Below are positions 1 to 6,327 of a stretch of DNA of 14,547 nt, piece by piece. The notes below the pieces were generated by a model. It had not been told where the DNA came from and searched no databases. It worked only from the letters and a program-made list of their open reading frames with translations. Numbering within the stretch: position 1 is the first letter of the stretch; each line of letters opens with the position of its first letter. The stretch comes from Planctomycetales bacterium (GTDB taxonomy: Bacteria > Planctomycetota > Phycisphaerae > SM23-33). The stretch spans positions 1-14,547 of the forward strand of contig DAOVLV010000009.1 of assembly GCA_030631085.1 (NCBI GenBank), read 5' to 3'. The position numbers and the translations under genes were made by a program.

Positions 1-647
1 GCCCGTCGGCTCATTGCCGCCAGCGCGTCTGCATCGCAGGATAACTCCAGCATTCCCGCCGACATTTCGATTCGCTTCAGCAGGTCGGCGTCAGACCAGA
101 ACTCCAGGTGATGGGCGATTCCGAACCGCGTCCGCAGCGGCGGAGACAGCAATCCCGCGCGGGTCGTCGCGCCGATGAGCGTAAAGGGTTTCAGAGGCAG
201 ATTAATCGTCCGGCTGTGCATACCGGAATCGACCACGAAATCGACCTTGAACTCCTCCATCGCCGGATAGATGTACTCTTCGACCGCAGGGCTTAGGCGG
301 TGAATCTCGTCGATGAACAGCACGTCGGACGCTTCAAGGTTGGTGAGGATTCCGATCAGGTCGCCGGGGCGAGTCAGGGCCGGGCCTGAGGTAACTTTTA
401 TCGTCGCAGCCATTTCGTGCGCGATGACGTAGGCGAGGGTGGTTTTTCCCAGCCCCGGCGGACCGTGGAGGAGGACGTGCTCCATCGGCTCGGACCGCTC
501 GCGTGCGGCGGTAACGGCGATGCGAATCTTCTCCATCAGTTCGGGCGAACCGATACACTCATCAAGCCGCCTCGGGCGCAAGGCGATATTGAACTGCTCG
601 TCGTCAGCGCCGGTCGATTCGGTGGTAATTATCTTCTGTCGTGCCAT
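1..647 (-). CDS. ruvB: Holliday junction branch migration ATPase RuvB (3' end cut by window edge)
   Basis: AAA+ motor that forms hexamers around DNA on both sides of the RuvA-bound Holliday junction and drives branch migration in the cytoplasm. The first 215 residues are visible; the family is usually about 330-350 residues, so the winged-helix C-terminus lies outside the window. Seen in the sequence: N-terminal 'LRPRRLDECIG', Walker A GPPGLGKT at residues 62-69, Walker B DEIH at 113-116, the sensor-1 GATTR at 159-163 and the arginine-finger stretch LSPPLRTRFG at 167-176. The start is the ATG at 645-647; only an A-rich stretch and no clear Shine-Dalgarno precedes it. It lies 39 bp downstream of ruvA on the same strand, the usual ruvAB order, so the two are probably co-transcribed. 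Identification is firm. Confidence 0.97.
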   Translation of the reverse strand, partial: MARQKIITTESTGADDEQFNIALRPRRLDECIGSPELMEKIRIAVTAARERSEPMEHVLLHGPPGLGKTTLAYVIAHEMAATIKVTSGPALTRPGDLIGILTNLEASDVLFIDEIHRLSPAVEEYIYPAMEEFKVDFVVDSGMHSRTINLPLKPFTLIGATTRAGLLSPPLRTRFGIAHHLEFWSDADLLKRIEMSAGMLELSCDADALAAMSRR

Positions 648-686
648 TTTTTTAGTAGCCAGTAGCCGGTGGTCGGTAGCCGGTTA
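648..686 (-). repeat. Iterated GGCTAC repeats between ruvA and ruvB
   Basis: On the minus strand the gap reads as three imperfect units built on GGCTAC: CCGGCTACCG, CCGGCTACTG and GGCTACTA, then a run of A before the ruvB ATG. The spacer has no Shine-Dalgarno. It may be a simple-sequence expansion or part of a dispersed repeat family. Confidence 0.4.
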
Positions 687-1310
687 CTATCGCCCTCCCG
701 CCTTCAATCGGTACACATGTTGAATTATCGCTTCGGGCGAATCAAGTTCGGGCGCGACGGCGATGACGCGCTCGACCAGTGCGGCAGCGTCGGCTCGTCG
801 TTCGCCGAGTTGGACCAGTACGGCGATGGCCTCTGCGGCGGATTCGGAGAATTCCGCTTCAACGACCGGCGTCAATTCGCCGGCGAATTCGTCAACCTTG
901 TCCGAAAGTTCCACGATAATCCGCTCAGCGGTGCGATTACCTATCTCCGGCAAGGCGACGAGGAATTTCGCGTCCTTGTTGGCGATAGCAGCGGCGACTT
1001 CCGTCGGCGGGCGAACCAGGGCGCGCAGGGCCTTGCGGATACCGATACCCTTGACCGTCGTGAACAGGCTGAAGAAATCGCGGTCGGTCTCCGCCATGAA
1101 ACCAATCAGCCTCGGCGTCTGGACGCCGTGAGACGGATTACCCTCGAAATAGTGAATCGTGTGGAGGATGACGTCCTGGCCTGCGCGCCGGCTAAGCCGC
1201 TCGATGTCGCAGGCCGGTACGAGCACCTCGTACCACACCCCGCCGCCGACGTCTATCAACGCCGACGAACCGGCAATCTCTTCCAACCGTCCTGTAATAC
1301 GGGCTATCAT
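687..1310 (-). CDS. ruvA: Holliday junction DNA-binding subunit RuvA
   Basis: RuvA binds four-way junctions as a tetramer and loads RuvB. The 207-residue length fits the family (about 190-210). Visible domains: N-terminal OB-fold opening MIARITGRL with the typical 'VGGGVWYEV' strand (1-63), a central region with two helix-hairpin-helix motifs at about 87-97 (VKGIGIRKALR) and 120-135 (LPEIGNRTAER), and a C-terminal domain III from about 155 to 207 that contacts RuvB. The second HhH has E122 where many homologues have Gly (LPGIG). The start is the ATG at 1308-1310, at the first residue of the OB-fold; no strong Shine-Dalgarno is visible. It follows the oxidoreductase gene by 71 bp, with an inverted repeat in the gap, and precedes ruvB. 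Identification is firm. Confidence 0.96.
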   Translation of the reverse strand: MIARITGRLEEIAGSSALIDVGGGVWYEVLVPACDIERLSRRAGQDVILHTIHYFEGNPSHGVQTPRLIGFMAETDRDFFSLFTTVKGIGIRKALRALVRPPTEVAAAIANKDAKFLVALPEIGNRTAERIIVELSDKVDEFAGELTPVVEAEFSESAAEAIAVLVQLGERRADAAALVERVIAVAPELDSPEAIIQHVYRLKAGGR

Positions 1311-1318
1311 CTGTGAAC

Positions 1319-1359
1319 TGTTTTAGCCGCGAACGGCGCGAACTAAAACACTTTTTTTT
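1319..1359. promoter_or_regulatory. Inverted repeat with adjacent T8/A8 tract upstream of ruvA
   Basis: TGTTTTAG (1319-1326) pairs perfectly with CTAAAACA (1343-1350) around a 16-nt GC-rich loop that holds a direct repeat GCGAAC-N3-GCGAAC. A run of eight T follows on the plus strand (1352-1359). The flanking genes are both transcribed from the minus strand, where the A8 tract precedes the hairpin, so it is not a standard terminator for the oxidoreductase gene. It ends about 8 bp before the ruvA start codon. It could be an operator, a 5'-UTR structure of ruvA, or a terminator for antisense transcription. The role is inferred; only the repeat is seen. Confidence 0.4.
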
Positions 1360-1381
1360 CGGTGCCGCTAACGAGACGCTG

Positions 1382-2626
1382 TTATGACTCGCTCCAGTCC
1401 AGTCCACCCCAGACCTTACGGGCAAGGGCCTTGGCTTCCTCGGAAGGTTGAATATCTCCGAGGATGCTGGACATGGGCTGGCCCGGCTTGGCCAATGCGG
1501 GATTCGCTGACCAGTCGTCGCCCTCGTATTTCTTGCGGTCCTCTTCCTTGCGGAAATCGGGCACATCGACCGGTATGCCGCCCTTCAGTGCCGACTGGTA
1601 GGCGAGGATACCGACGATGCTCATCTGCACGCCGCGATAGACGTCCAGGTACGGCTGCTTACCCGTGCTGATGGCCTGGGCGAAGTGGTAATTGGTAAAG
1701 AAATCCCCGCCGCTGTGGCCGGTCTTAACCGCGTCCTGGTGGCGCTCGGGGAAATCCGGCAGGTATATCCGCTCGACGGGTTCGCCGGCGTCCTTGTCGA
1801 GGGGCGCCCGGTGCAGGCGCAGCATGTTGGTATTCATCACGCGGAGGCTCTCCATGAGGCCCTTGTTACCGTGGATGCGGGTGCAAAGTTGGTGGCCTCG
1901 CAGGGCGCCATGGAGCGATTTGACGACGGCGCCGTTGTCCATCTTCATCATGATGACCGCGGCAGTGTCGCCCCGGCCGGTGTGCATCGTCTTTGTCGGA
2001 TCGTCGTAGTCATATGGAACAATAAAGGCGTTGACCTGAACGGGCCAGGTGTCCGTGATGTACATGACCGGCGCGATCGAGTGGGTGCAGTAGTAAGTGG
2101 CAGGAATCCAGTTGCGCCAGTGGTTCCAACCAACGCTGCGGGCGAGTTTCTCCTCGGCCGAGTCGGGATGGACGTACTCACATTCGCCGTAGAGGAACTT
2201 GCCGATGACGCCTTGGCGGTAAAGGCGGCGCATCTCCTGATTATAGACGAAGTAGGCGCAGTTCTCGGCGAACATGTATATCCTGCCTGTGCGCTCCACC
2301 GCGCGGATAAGTTCGACGCCTTCACCGAGAGTGCCGCAGGCGGCGCATTCGCTCATCACGTGAAAGCCCGCCTCCATAGCCTTGACGGCGAACGGCGCGT
2401 GCTCGTGAAAATAATTGGCCAGAACCACCGCGTCCATCTCATGGGTGAGGAACTTGTCGTAGTCGCTGTAGGTTGTCACACCCAACTCTTCGCTCGCCTC
2501 TTTCAGTTTCTCGGTCCAGGTATCGCAGAGTGCGACGAGTTCCATTCCGGCCGCACCGGCGCCGCGGGCAAAACTCATCCCGCGCATGACGCCAACCACA
2601 CCTACGCGAATCTTCCTGTCAGTCAT
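1382..2626 (-). CDS. Gfo/Idh/MocA family NAD(P)-dependent oxidoreductase, atypical active site
   Basis: A 414-residue member of the glucose-fructose oxidoreductase / inositol dehydrogenase / MocA family, which oxidise or reduce sugars, inositols and related compounds with NAD(P). The N-terminal Rossmann fold opens KIRVGVVGVMRGMSF (5-19), with D35 ending the second strand (VALCDTW), the usual place for the ribose-binding acidic residue. The C-terminal domain has WNHWRNWIPATYYCTHSIAP (167-186) with H182 at the expected substrate-site position. Where the family has the E-K-P motif, this protein has SECAAC (92-97), so the catalytic lysine is absent. No signal peptide; cytoplasmic. I chose the ATG at 2624-2626 because GGGAG lies about 10 nt upstream; an in-frame ATG at 2657-2659 would add 11 residues that do not look like family sequence. 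It sits between ruvC and ruvA. The substrate cannot be read from the sequence. Confidence 0.88.
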   Translation of the reverse strand: MTDRKIRVGVVGVMRGMSFARGAGAAGMELVALCDTWTEKLKEASEELGVTTYSDYDKFLTHEMDAVVLANYFHEHAPFAVKAMEAGFHVMSECAACGTLGEGVELIRAVERTGRIYMFAENCAYFVYNQEMRRLYRQGVIGKFLYGECEYVHPDSAEEKLARSVGWNHWRNWIPATYYCTHSIAPVMYITDTWPVQVNAFIVPYDYDDPTKTMHTGRGDTAAVIMMKMDNGAVVKSLHGALRGHQLCTRIHGNKGLMESLRVMNTNMLRLHRAPLDKDAGEPVERIYLPDFPERHQDAVKTGHSGGDFFTNYHFAQAISTGKQPYLDVYRGVQMSIVGILAYQSALKGGIPVDVPDFRKEEDRKKYEGDDWSANPALAKPGQPMSSILGDIQPSEEAKALARKVWGGLDWSES

Positions 2627-2659
2627 TCTCGCTTTTCTCCCTTCTGTGAATCTATGCAA

Positions 2660-3145
2660 TCAGTGTAACTCGTGGACTGTTTTTCCCGCACATAGTGCGA
2701 TGGCCAGTGCGTCGGCAACGTCGGGGGGTTGCGGTAATTCCTTCAGTTTGCATACGGCCTGGATTGACCGCTGGACCTGCCGCTTCGACGCGTGGCCGTT
2801 GCCGGTCAGGGAGCGTTTTATCGTGGTGGCGGGAAGGTCGCGAACAGCCACGCCGGCGACAGAGCAGGCCAAAAGAATTACACCCCGCGCGTGCCCCATC
2901 AGTATGGATGTGCGCGGATGGCGGTAATGGGCGTAGAGTTTTTCGACGGCTGCAAGATCGGGCTTCAGCTCGGCGATGATTTCCGTCAGGTCGGTGTGGA
3001 TTTGCGCGATGCGTCCAGCCAGGTCGGCCTTGGCGTCGGTCTGGATGGTTCCCGCCTCGATAATCACCGGTTCGCGCCGGCCGAAATCCACGGCGGCATA
3101 ACCGGTAATGTTCAGACCCGGATCAATTCCCAGAATACGATACAT
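2660..3145 (-). CDS. ruvC: Crossover junction endodeoxyribonuclease RuvC
   Basis: RuvC is the dimeric resolvase that cuts Holliday junctions by paired symmetric nicks. The 161-residue product has the RNase H-like fold and all four acidic catalytic positions: D8 in MYRILGIDPG, E68 in AAVEKLYA, and D142 and D145 in PDVADALAIA (E. coli D7, E66, D138, D141). The stretch YRHPRTSILMGHARGVIL (74-91) is also typical. The start is set at the ATG at 3143-3145, which gives the canonical N-terminus; upstream in-frame starts as far as 3253 would add about 36 residues running through a palindrome and into the end of the glycosidase gene. No clear Shine-Dalgarno is seen. The oxidoreductase gene starts 33 bp downstream, and ruvA and ruvB follow it, so ruvC is part of a split ruvCAB cluster. 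Identification is firm. Confidence 0.96.
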   Translation of the reverse strand: MYRILGIDPGLNITGYAAVDFGRREPVIIEAGTIQTDAKADLAGRIAQIHTDLTEIIAELKPDLAAVEKLYAHYRHPRTSILMGHARGVILLACSVAGVAVRDLPATTIKRSLTGNGHASKRQVQRSIQAVCKLKELPQPPDVADALAIALCAGKTVHELH

Positions 3146-3196
3146 GTCAAAATGATAAGCGCACCGCGAGAAAACGGAAAGTCGAATCCCAACCTT

Positions 3197-3212
3197 CCTG
3201 CCGGCGGGCAGG
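3197..3212. repeat. GC-rich hairpin between the GH127 gene and ruvC
   Basis: CCTGCC (3197-3202) and GGCAGG (3207-3212) form a perfect 6-bp stem with the loop GGCG, in the 73-bp gap between the end of the GH127 gene and the ruvC start. There is no T tract after it on the minus strand, so it is not a clear intrinsic terminator. It resembles other small CCCGCC/GGCGGG hairpins in this window. Confidence 0.45.
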
Positions 3213-3218
3213 CATGGA

Positions 3219-5204
3219 TCAGCGCCATCGGCGTGCATCAGGCCCATCGCCAATGACGGGCAGGCAGCCGATTCGCAACCGTGCGCAGCCCAGCGGTATG
3301 AGCGTAATTTGCTCTACCGGCTGGTCCGACTCGATGGGGCTGACCTGGAGTTCTTCGACGGTTTCATTCTCGAGGCCCCAGTTGGGGATCCGCTTACCGG
3401 TAGCCTTGATTTCGACAGGCGCTGCCTCAATGGTCCACGGCTGATCGGCGACGGCGTCCTTTTCGGCGACTTCAAACGACTCTGCCGGGTCATCGCCATC
3501 AATAACCAGTCCGTAGTTCCACGGACTCTTCGGGAACACTTCCCATTCCGGCCAATCGTCCGTCCCGCCGCTGCGCCGCCAGTCCTCTTCGATTTTCACC
3601 GAATAGCTCAGCGGTCCGCGGTCCACTGTTACGCTGCCGTTTCGCGGCCACTGGGTCAGCGAAATCTCCATCGGCATTTTTATAGCGATTGTATCGCCAG
3701 CCGACCATTCGCGCTCGATGCGAACGTACGTTTCCGGCTCAGCGACGACGTCCAGATTTTGCCCATTCACTGCGACCTTGAAGCCCCGGCACCATCTCGG
3801 CACTCGCAGATAGAGGGGGAATTCGACCTTCCCGGCCGTCTCTACGGACATGGCAACCTGGCCGCGGAATGGATAGTCGGTCTCGGCGCGTATGATAACT
3901 TCCGCGCCGGCCCGGCCGAGTTTCGCGGTAACTTCGCCGGGTCCGTACACCCAGGCCGCCAGACCGTCGTCGACTGTGGCCTGAAAGAGATTCTGCACGT
4001 ACCACGGCCAACCCATCGCAACGTTGTGCTGGCAGCAGCGATAAATCTCGTAGGGCGAATAATCCAACTGCCGGTACTTGTTGCAGTATTCGTGATTTTC
4101 CGAGGCGTCCAACTGCGGCTGGTTTGATGCCGTCAGGTAGTGCAAGGCCTTGAGGTCCGGCGTCTGGGCGGCGGGGAAATGGTTCAGCATCACGTCCTCG
4201 CACCGGTCGGCGTAGATGGCATCGCCGGTGATACGCCCGAGGATGTAGAAACTCTTGGCGAACTCGACCATCGCGCACGTCTCAAACCCTTGGCGCGGGT
4301 CAACACAGCCGGGGCGGACACGCTCGTCGGCGGCGAATATACCCCGCGGCTGCTGACCCCACGTAACCATGTGCTGGGCATACCAGTACTCCGTAGCGGC
4401 CAGGTGCTGCGCCAGACCCGACTGGACGTAGTAACTGCCGGGATAACGAAAACGCTGGGTGAAATTGACGACGTGGTGATCCAGCCATTCGTCCCGTGGT
4501 CCGGCGATGCGGCGGTAGAACCGTCTGGCCAGGTCCAGCAACCAGGCGTCGCCGGTGTGATTGTACAGCCAGTGGATGTGTGGCAGCATCTCGCCGGCCC
4601 GGCCGCACTGGATGCCCGGCTTCCAGTCGCCGAAACCCTCTTTGAGCCTTGGCAGGAACATTTCATCCGGCAGGTCGCGGCAAAACTCGAAGAATCGCGT
4701 CATGAACGGAATGACCCGCTCGTCGTGCGTGTGTTCGTAGTAATGGATGACGGCGTCAAGCATGACCATATGGGGCCAGAGGTCGCAAACCCGTTGCCCG
4801 TTCTCCCCCACGACCTCCTTATGGTAACTCGCGCCGAAGTAGCCGTCGGCATCCTGACCGGCGAAGAGGGCCTTGATCCAGCGGTCGGCCTCGGCCAGAA
4901 GCCGCTCGTCGCCGGTCAGCACGGCCAAGTCGTAGAAACCGCGAAGCCAGTATGGCTGTTCTTCCCACCCCTCTTTGTCGCCGCCGAACCAACCATTGTC
5001 GTCAGCGAGGAACTCGCTGATCTCGGTCAGCCGACCGACCATGCCGTCGGCCATCAGGTCGAGTTGGCGCTTGAGCCAACCGCCGGGGCGAACGGCCCCC
5101 AGCGGCAACTTGACCAGCGGAGACGGCATAAGCGGCGGACGATTGCTGCAATAGAAGGAATTCGACCGCTCCGTGGTGGGGACGGCTGCGACATCGTTCT
5201 GCAT
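3219..5204 (-). CDS. Glycoside hydrolase family 127 (DUF1680) beta-L-arabinofuranosidase-like enzyme
   Basis: A 661-residue protein that looks like a GH127 enzyme; characterised members release beta-L-arabinofuranose from arabino-oligosaccharides and use a zinc-bound cysteine nucleophile. The residues fit: E308 and C310 in GFETCAMVEF, and C390 and C391 in YRCCQHNVAMGW, correspond to the Glu/Cys/Cys-Cys zinc site of the Bifidobacterium enzyme, with C390 the expected nucleophile. E294 (AADERVRPG) is the likely acid/base by spacing. An (alpha/alpha)6 barrel spans about 35-410, and beta domains follow (about 415-640). There is no signal peptide, so it probably acts on imported oligosaccharides. 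The start at ATG 5202-5204 is supported by AAGGAG about 9 nt upstream. It is the first gene of the minus-strand run. The zinc site supports the family strongly; the exact substrate is not determined. Confidence 0.9.
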   Translation of the reverse strand: MQNDVAAVPTTERSNSFYCSNRPPLMPSPLVKLPLGAVRPGGWLKRQLDLMADGMVGRLTEISEFLADDNGWFGGDKEGWEEQPYWLRGFYDLAVLTGDERLLAEADRWIKALFAGQDADGYFGASYHKEVVGENGQRVCDLWPHMVMLDAVIHYYEHTHDERVIPFMTRFFEFCRDLPDEMFLPRLKEGFGDWKPGIQCGRAGEMLPHIHWLYNHTGDAWLLDLARRFYRRIAGPRDEWLDHHVVNFTQRFRYPGSYYVQSGLAQHLAATEYWYAQHMVTWGQQPRGIFAADERVRPGCVDPRQGFETCAMVEFAKSFYILGRITGDAIYADRCEDVMLNHFPAAQTPDLKALHYLTASNQPQLDASENHEYCNKYRQLDYSPYEIYRCCQHNVAMGWPWYVQNLFQATVDDGLAAWVYGPGEVTAKLGRAGAEVIIRAETDYPFRGQVAMSVETAGKVEFPLYLRVPRWCRGFKVAVNGQNLDVVAEPETYVRIEREWSAGDTIAIKMPMEISLTQWPRNGSVTVDRGPLSYSVKIEEDWRRSGGTDDWPEWEVFPKSPWNYGLVIDGDDPAESFEVAEKDAVADQPWTIEAAPVEIKATGKRIPNWGLENETVEELQVSPIESDQPVEQITLIPLGCARLRIGCLPVIGDGPDARRWR

Positions 5205-5279
5205 GGTGAAACTCCTTATAGGGGGAACGAAGACCGTAAATGTAGCAACTCGACACTAACGGCACAAGGGATCCGCCGG

Positions 5280-5369
5280 TCAATCGGGGCATTCATCTTC
5301 GCCCAGTGCTTCCGGGTTAGCGGCGAATGACTCTAACAACTCTTTGAAGTCTTTTGGTATGTCGTCCAT
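5280..5369 (-). CDS. Possible 29-residue ORF upstream of the GH127 gene (leader peptide or gene remnant)
   Basis: An ATG at 5367-5369 opens a frame reading MDDIPKDFKELLESFAANPE and ending in GEDECPD, with a TGA at 5280-5282. The composition is protein-like: acidic and amphipathic, helix-forming, with few of the Arg/Pro/Ser runs that mark shadow frames here. It ends 75 bp upstream of the GH127 start on the same strand. There is no good Shine-Dalgarno. It could be a short peptide encoded in the GH127 leader or the N-terminal stub of a decayed gene; many unrelated proteins begin with 'DFKELLE'-like helices, so I name no family. Weakly supported. Confidence 0.25.
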   Translation of the reverse strand: MDDIPKDFKELLESFAANPEALGEDECPD

Positions 5370-5409
5370 ATCGCTGTGCCCGTAAAAAATCTACCGCGTT
5401 GACACGTTC

Positions 5410-5479
5410 TTCAGGCGTCCGGCTGAGTCAGTATTGCAAATCCTCCTGAACGCCGGACCTGTCGTGCAGGTGTCTTTTT
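5410..5479 (+). other. Cluster of overlapping stem-loops ending in a T5 tract
   Basis: Three pairings overlap: TTCAGG (5410-5415) with CCTGAA (5445-5450); GTCCGGC (5417-5423) with GCCGGAC (5452-5458); and ACCTG (5457-5461) with CAGGT (5467-5471). The last is followed after three bases by TTTTT (5475-5479). The first two cannot nest with each other and the second shares bases with the third, so alternative folds are possible. It may be a plus-strand terminator or structured leader. Only the repeats are seen; the function is open. Confidence 0.3.
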
Positions 5480-5568
5480 GTAACGACCTTTTCGATCACA
5501 ATACCAGTATCCGCAATAGCCCCTGCCAAGTAAAGCGATAACATACTCAAAACTACGGTGGACGTGGG

Positions 5569-5597
5569 TTGCTCGCAGCCTGCGTTCGTGCCATAAT
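5569..5597 (+). promoter_or_regulatory. Candidate sigma70-type promoter for the paralog/LemA genes
   Basis: TTGCTC (5569-5574) and CATAAT (5592-5597) are 17 bp apart, about 40 bp before the first start codon. The -10 matches consensus at 5 of 6 positions and the -35 at only 3 of 6. Plausible by place and spacing; weak by sequence. Confidence 0.3.
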
Positions 5598-5637
5598 CGT
5601 CGCATAAGAATCGTTTCGGGCGAAAGGGGTTTGCGTG

Positions 5638-6300
5638 ATGAATCCAGGTTTAATCGTCATTATCGTTATCGTGGTAATCGCGGGTATTGCCTACTCCTAC
5701 TATGTAACCGCCCAGCGACGCAAGGAACTCTGTGCGTGGGCGCACAGCCACGGGATGAGTTTCAGCCCGGCCAAGGACCGCGGCTTCGACGACTACTTCA
5801 GTAATTTCAAATGCCTCCGCAAAGGCCACAGCCGATACGCGTACAACATCATGGAAGGCCAATGGAATAATCTGGCGATAAAGGCCTTCGATTACCACTA
5901 TGCGACCGGATCGGGCAAGAACCGCTCCGACCACTACTTTTCGGCTGTGATTCTCGCCAGCGGCATTCCGCTCAAACCGCTATATATCCGACGGGAGAGT
6001 TTCTTCGATAAACTGACGGAATTTATCGGGTTCGACGACATCGACTTTGAGTCGGCAGAGTTCAGCCGGAAGTTTTACGTCAAGAGTTCCGACAAGCGAT
6101 GGGCCTACGACGTAATCCACGCCCGGATGATGGAATATCTTATGGCCGCCCCTGATTTCGGTATCCAGTTTGACTTGATGCACATAATCGCCTGGCGAGG
6201 CCGGAAGTTCAAACCGGCGGATTTCCAGGCCGCCGCCGAACTAATCAGCGGAATCCTCGACCGCCTCCCGGAATACGTCGTCCAGCAGCAGAGCCAGTAA
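5638..6300 (+). CDS. Membrane-anchored protein, paralog A of a tandem pair (family unclear, DUF3137-like pattern)
   Basis: A 220-residue protein with one N-terminal transmembrane helix (about 4-23, IVIIVIVVIAGIAYSYYV), then basic residues and a soluble domain. I recognise no catalytic motif. The core 'YAYNI', 'AFDYHY', 'YFSAVI' and a C-terminal stretch around KRWAYDVIHARMMEYL are shared with the next gene. The pattern of a membrane anchor, a beta-rich middle and a segment of the type 'F.v.s.D.rwA..vlhprmme.l', next to a lemA gene, recalls DUF3137 proteins, which often neighbour lemA; this assignment is tentative. The start is the ATG at 5638 with AGGGG 8 nt upstream; the adjacent GTG at 5635 is possible but too close to that site. 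Paralog B follows after 27 bp. Function unknown. Confidence 0.8.
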   Translation: MNPGLIVIIVIVVIAGIAYSYYVTAQRRKELCAWAHSHGMSFSPAKDRGFDDYFSNFKCLRKGHSRYAYNIMEGQWNNLAIKAFDYHYATGSGKNRSDHYFSAVILASGIPLKPLYIRRESFFDKLTEFIGFDDIDFESAEFSRKFYVKSSDKRWAYDVIHARMMEYLMAAPDFGIQFDLMHIIAWRGRKFKPADFQAAAELISGILDRLPEYVVQQQSQ

Positions 6301-6327
6301 CAGTTTGACAATCGAAAGCGAATCCCT

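Larger units (their letters stand above)
5205..5637. other. Divergent intergenic region of about 430 bp
   Basis: Lies between the divergently transcribed GH127 gene and the paralog/LemA cluster. It contains a possible 29-residue ORF on the minus strand (5280-5369), a cluster of overlapping inverted repeats with a short T tract (5410-5479) and a candidate promoter for the plus-strand genes (5569-5597). No convincing full-length gene was found on either strand. Confidence 0.6.

Noticed and set aside
669..1316. 215-codon open frame on the plus strand opposite ruvA
   Set aside because: Antisense shadow of a firmly identified ruvA; the translation matches no family and has no ribosome-binding site.
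1311..1350. Known-type LexA (SOS) box before ruvA
   Set aside because: Neither CTGT-N8-ACAG, GAAC-N4-GTTC nor GTTC-N7-GTTC is present; the GTTC copies are 5 bases apart, so I report only the palindrome.
2627..2659. Upstream ATG extending the oxidoreductase by 11 residues
   Set aside because: MHRFTEGRKAR does not look like the family N-terminus, and the Shine-Dalgarno GGGAG lies within it, correctly placed for the ATG at 2626.
1685..2668. 327-codon open frame on the plus strand opposite the oxidoreductase gene
   Set aside because: Mirrors the codon positions of the Gfo/Idh gene; Val/Ala/Gly-rich and without recognisable motifs.
4140..5330. 396-codon open frame on the plus strand opposite the GH127 gene
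   Set aside because: Long only because GC-rich codons on the minus strand suppress stops on the opposite strand; the GH127 frame carries all conserved zinc-site residues.
5399..5404. Perfect TTGACA as a -35 box
   Set aside because: No -10 hexamer is found 16-18 bp downstream on the plus strand.
5411..5605. 64-codon open frame on the minus strand in the divergent intergenic region
   Set aside because: Arg-rich, no ribosome-binding site, and it runs through the stem-loop cluster; no protein-like pattern.
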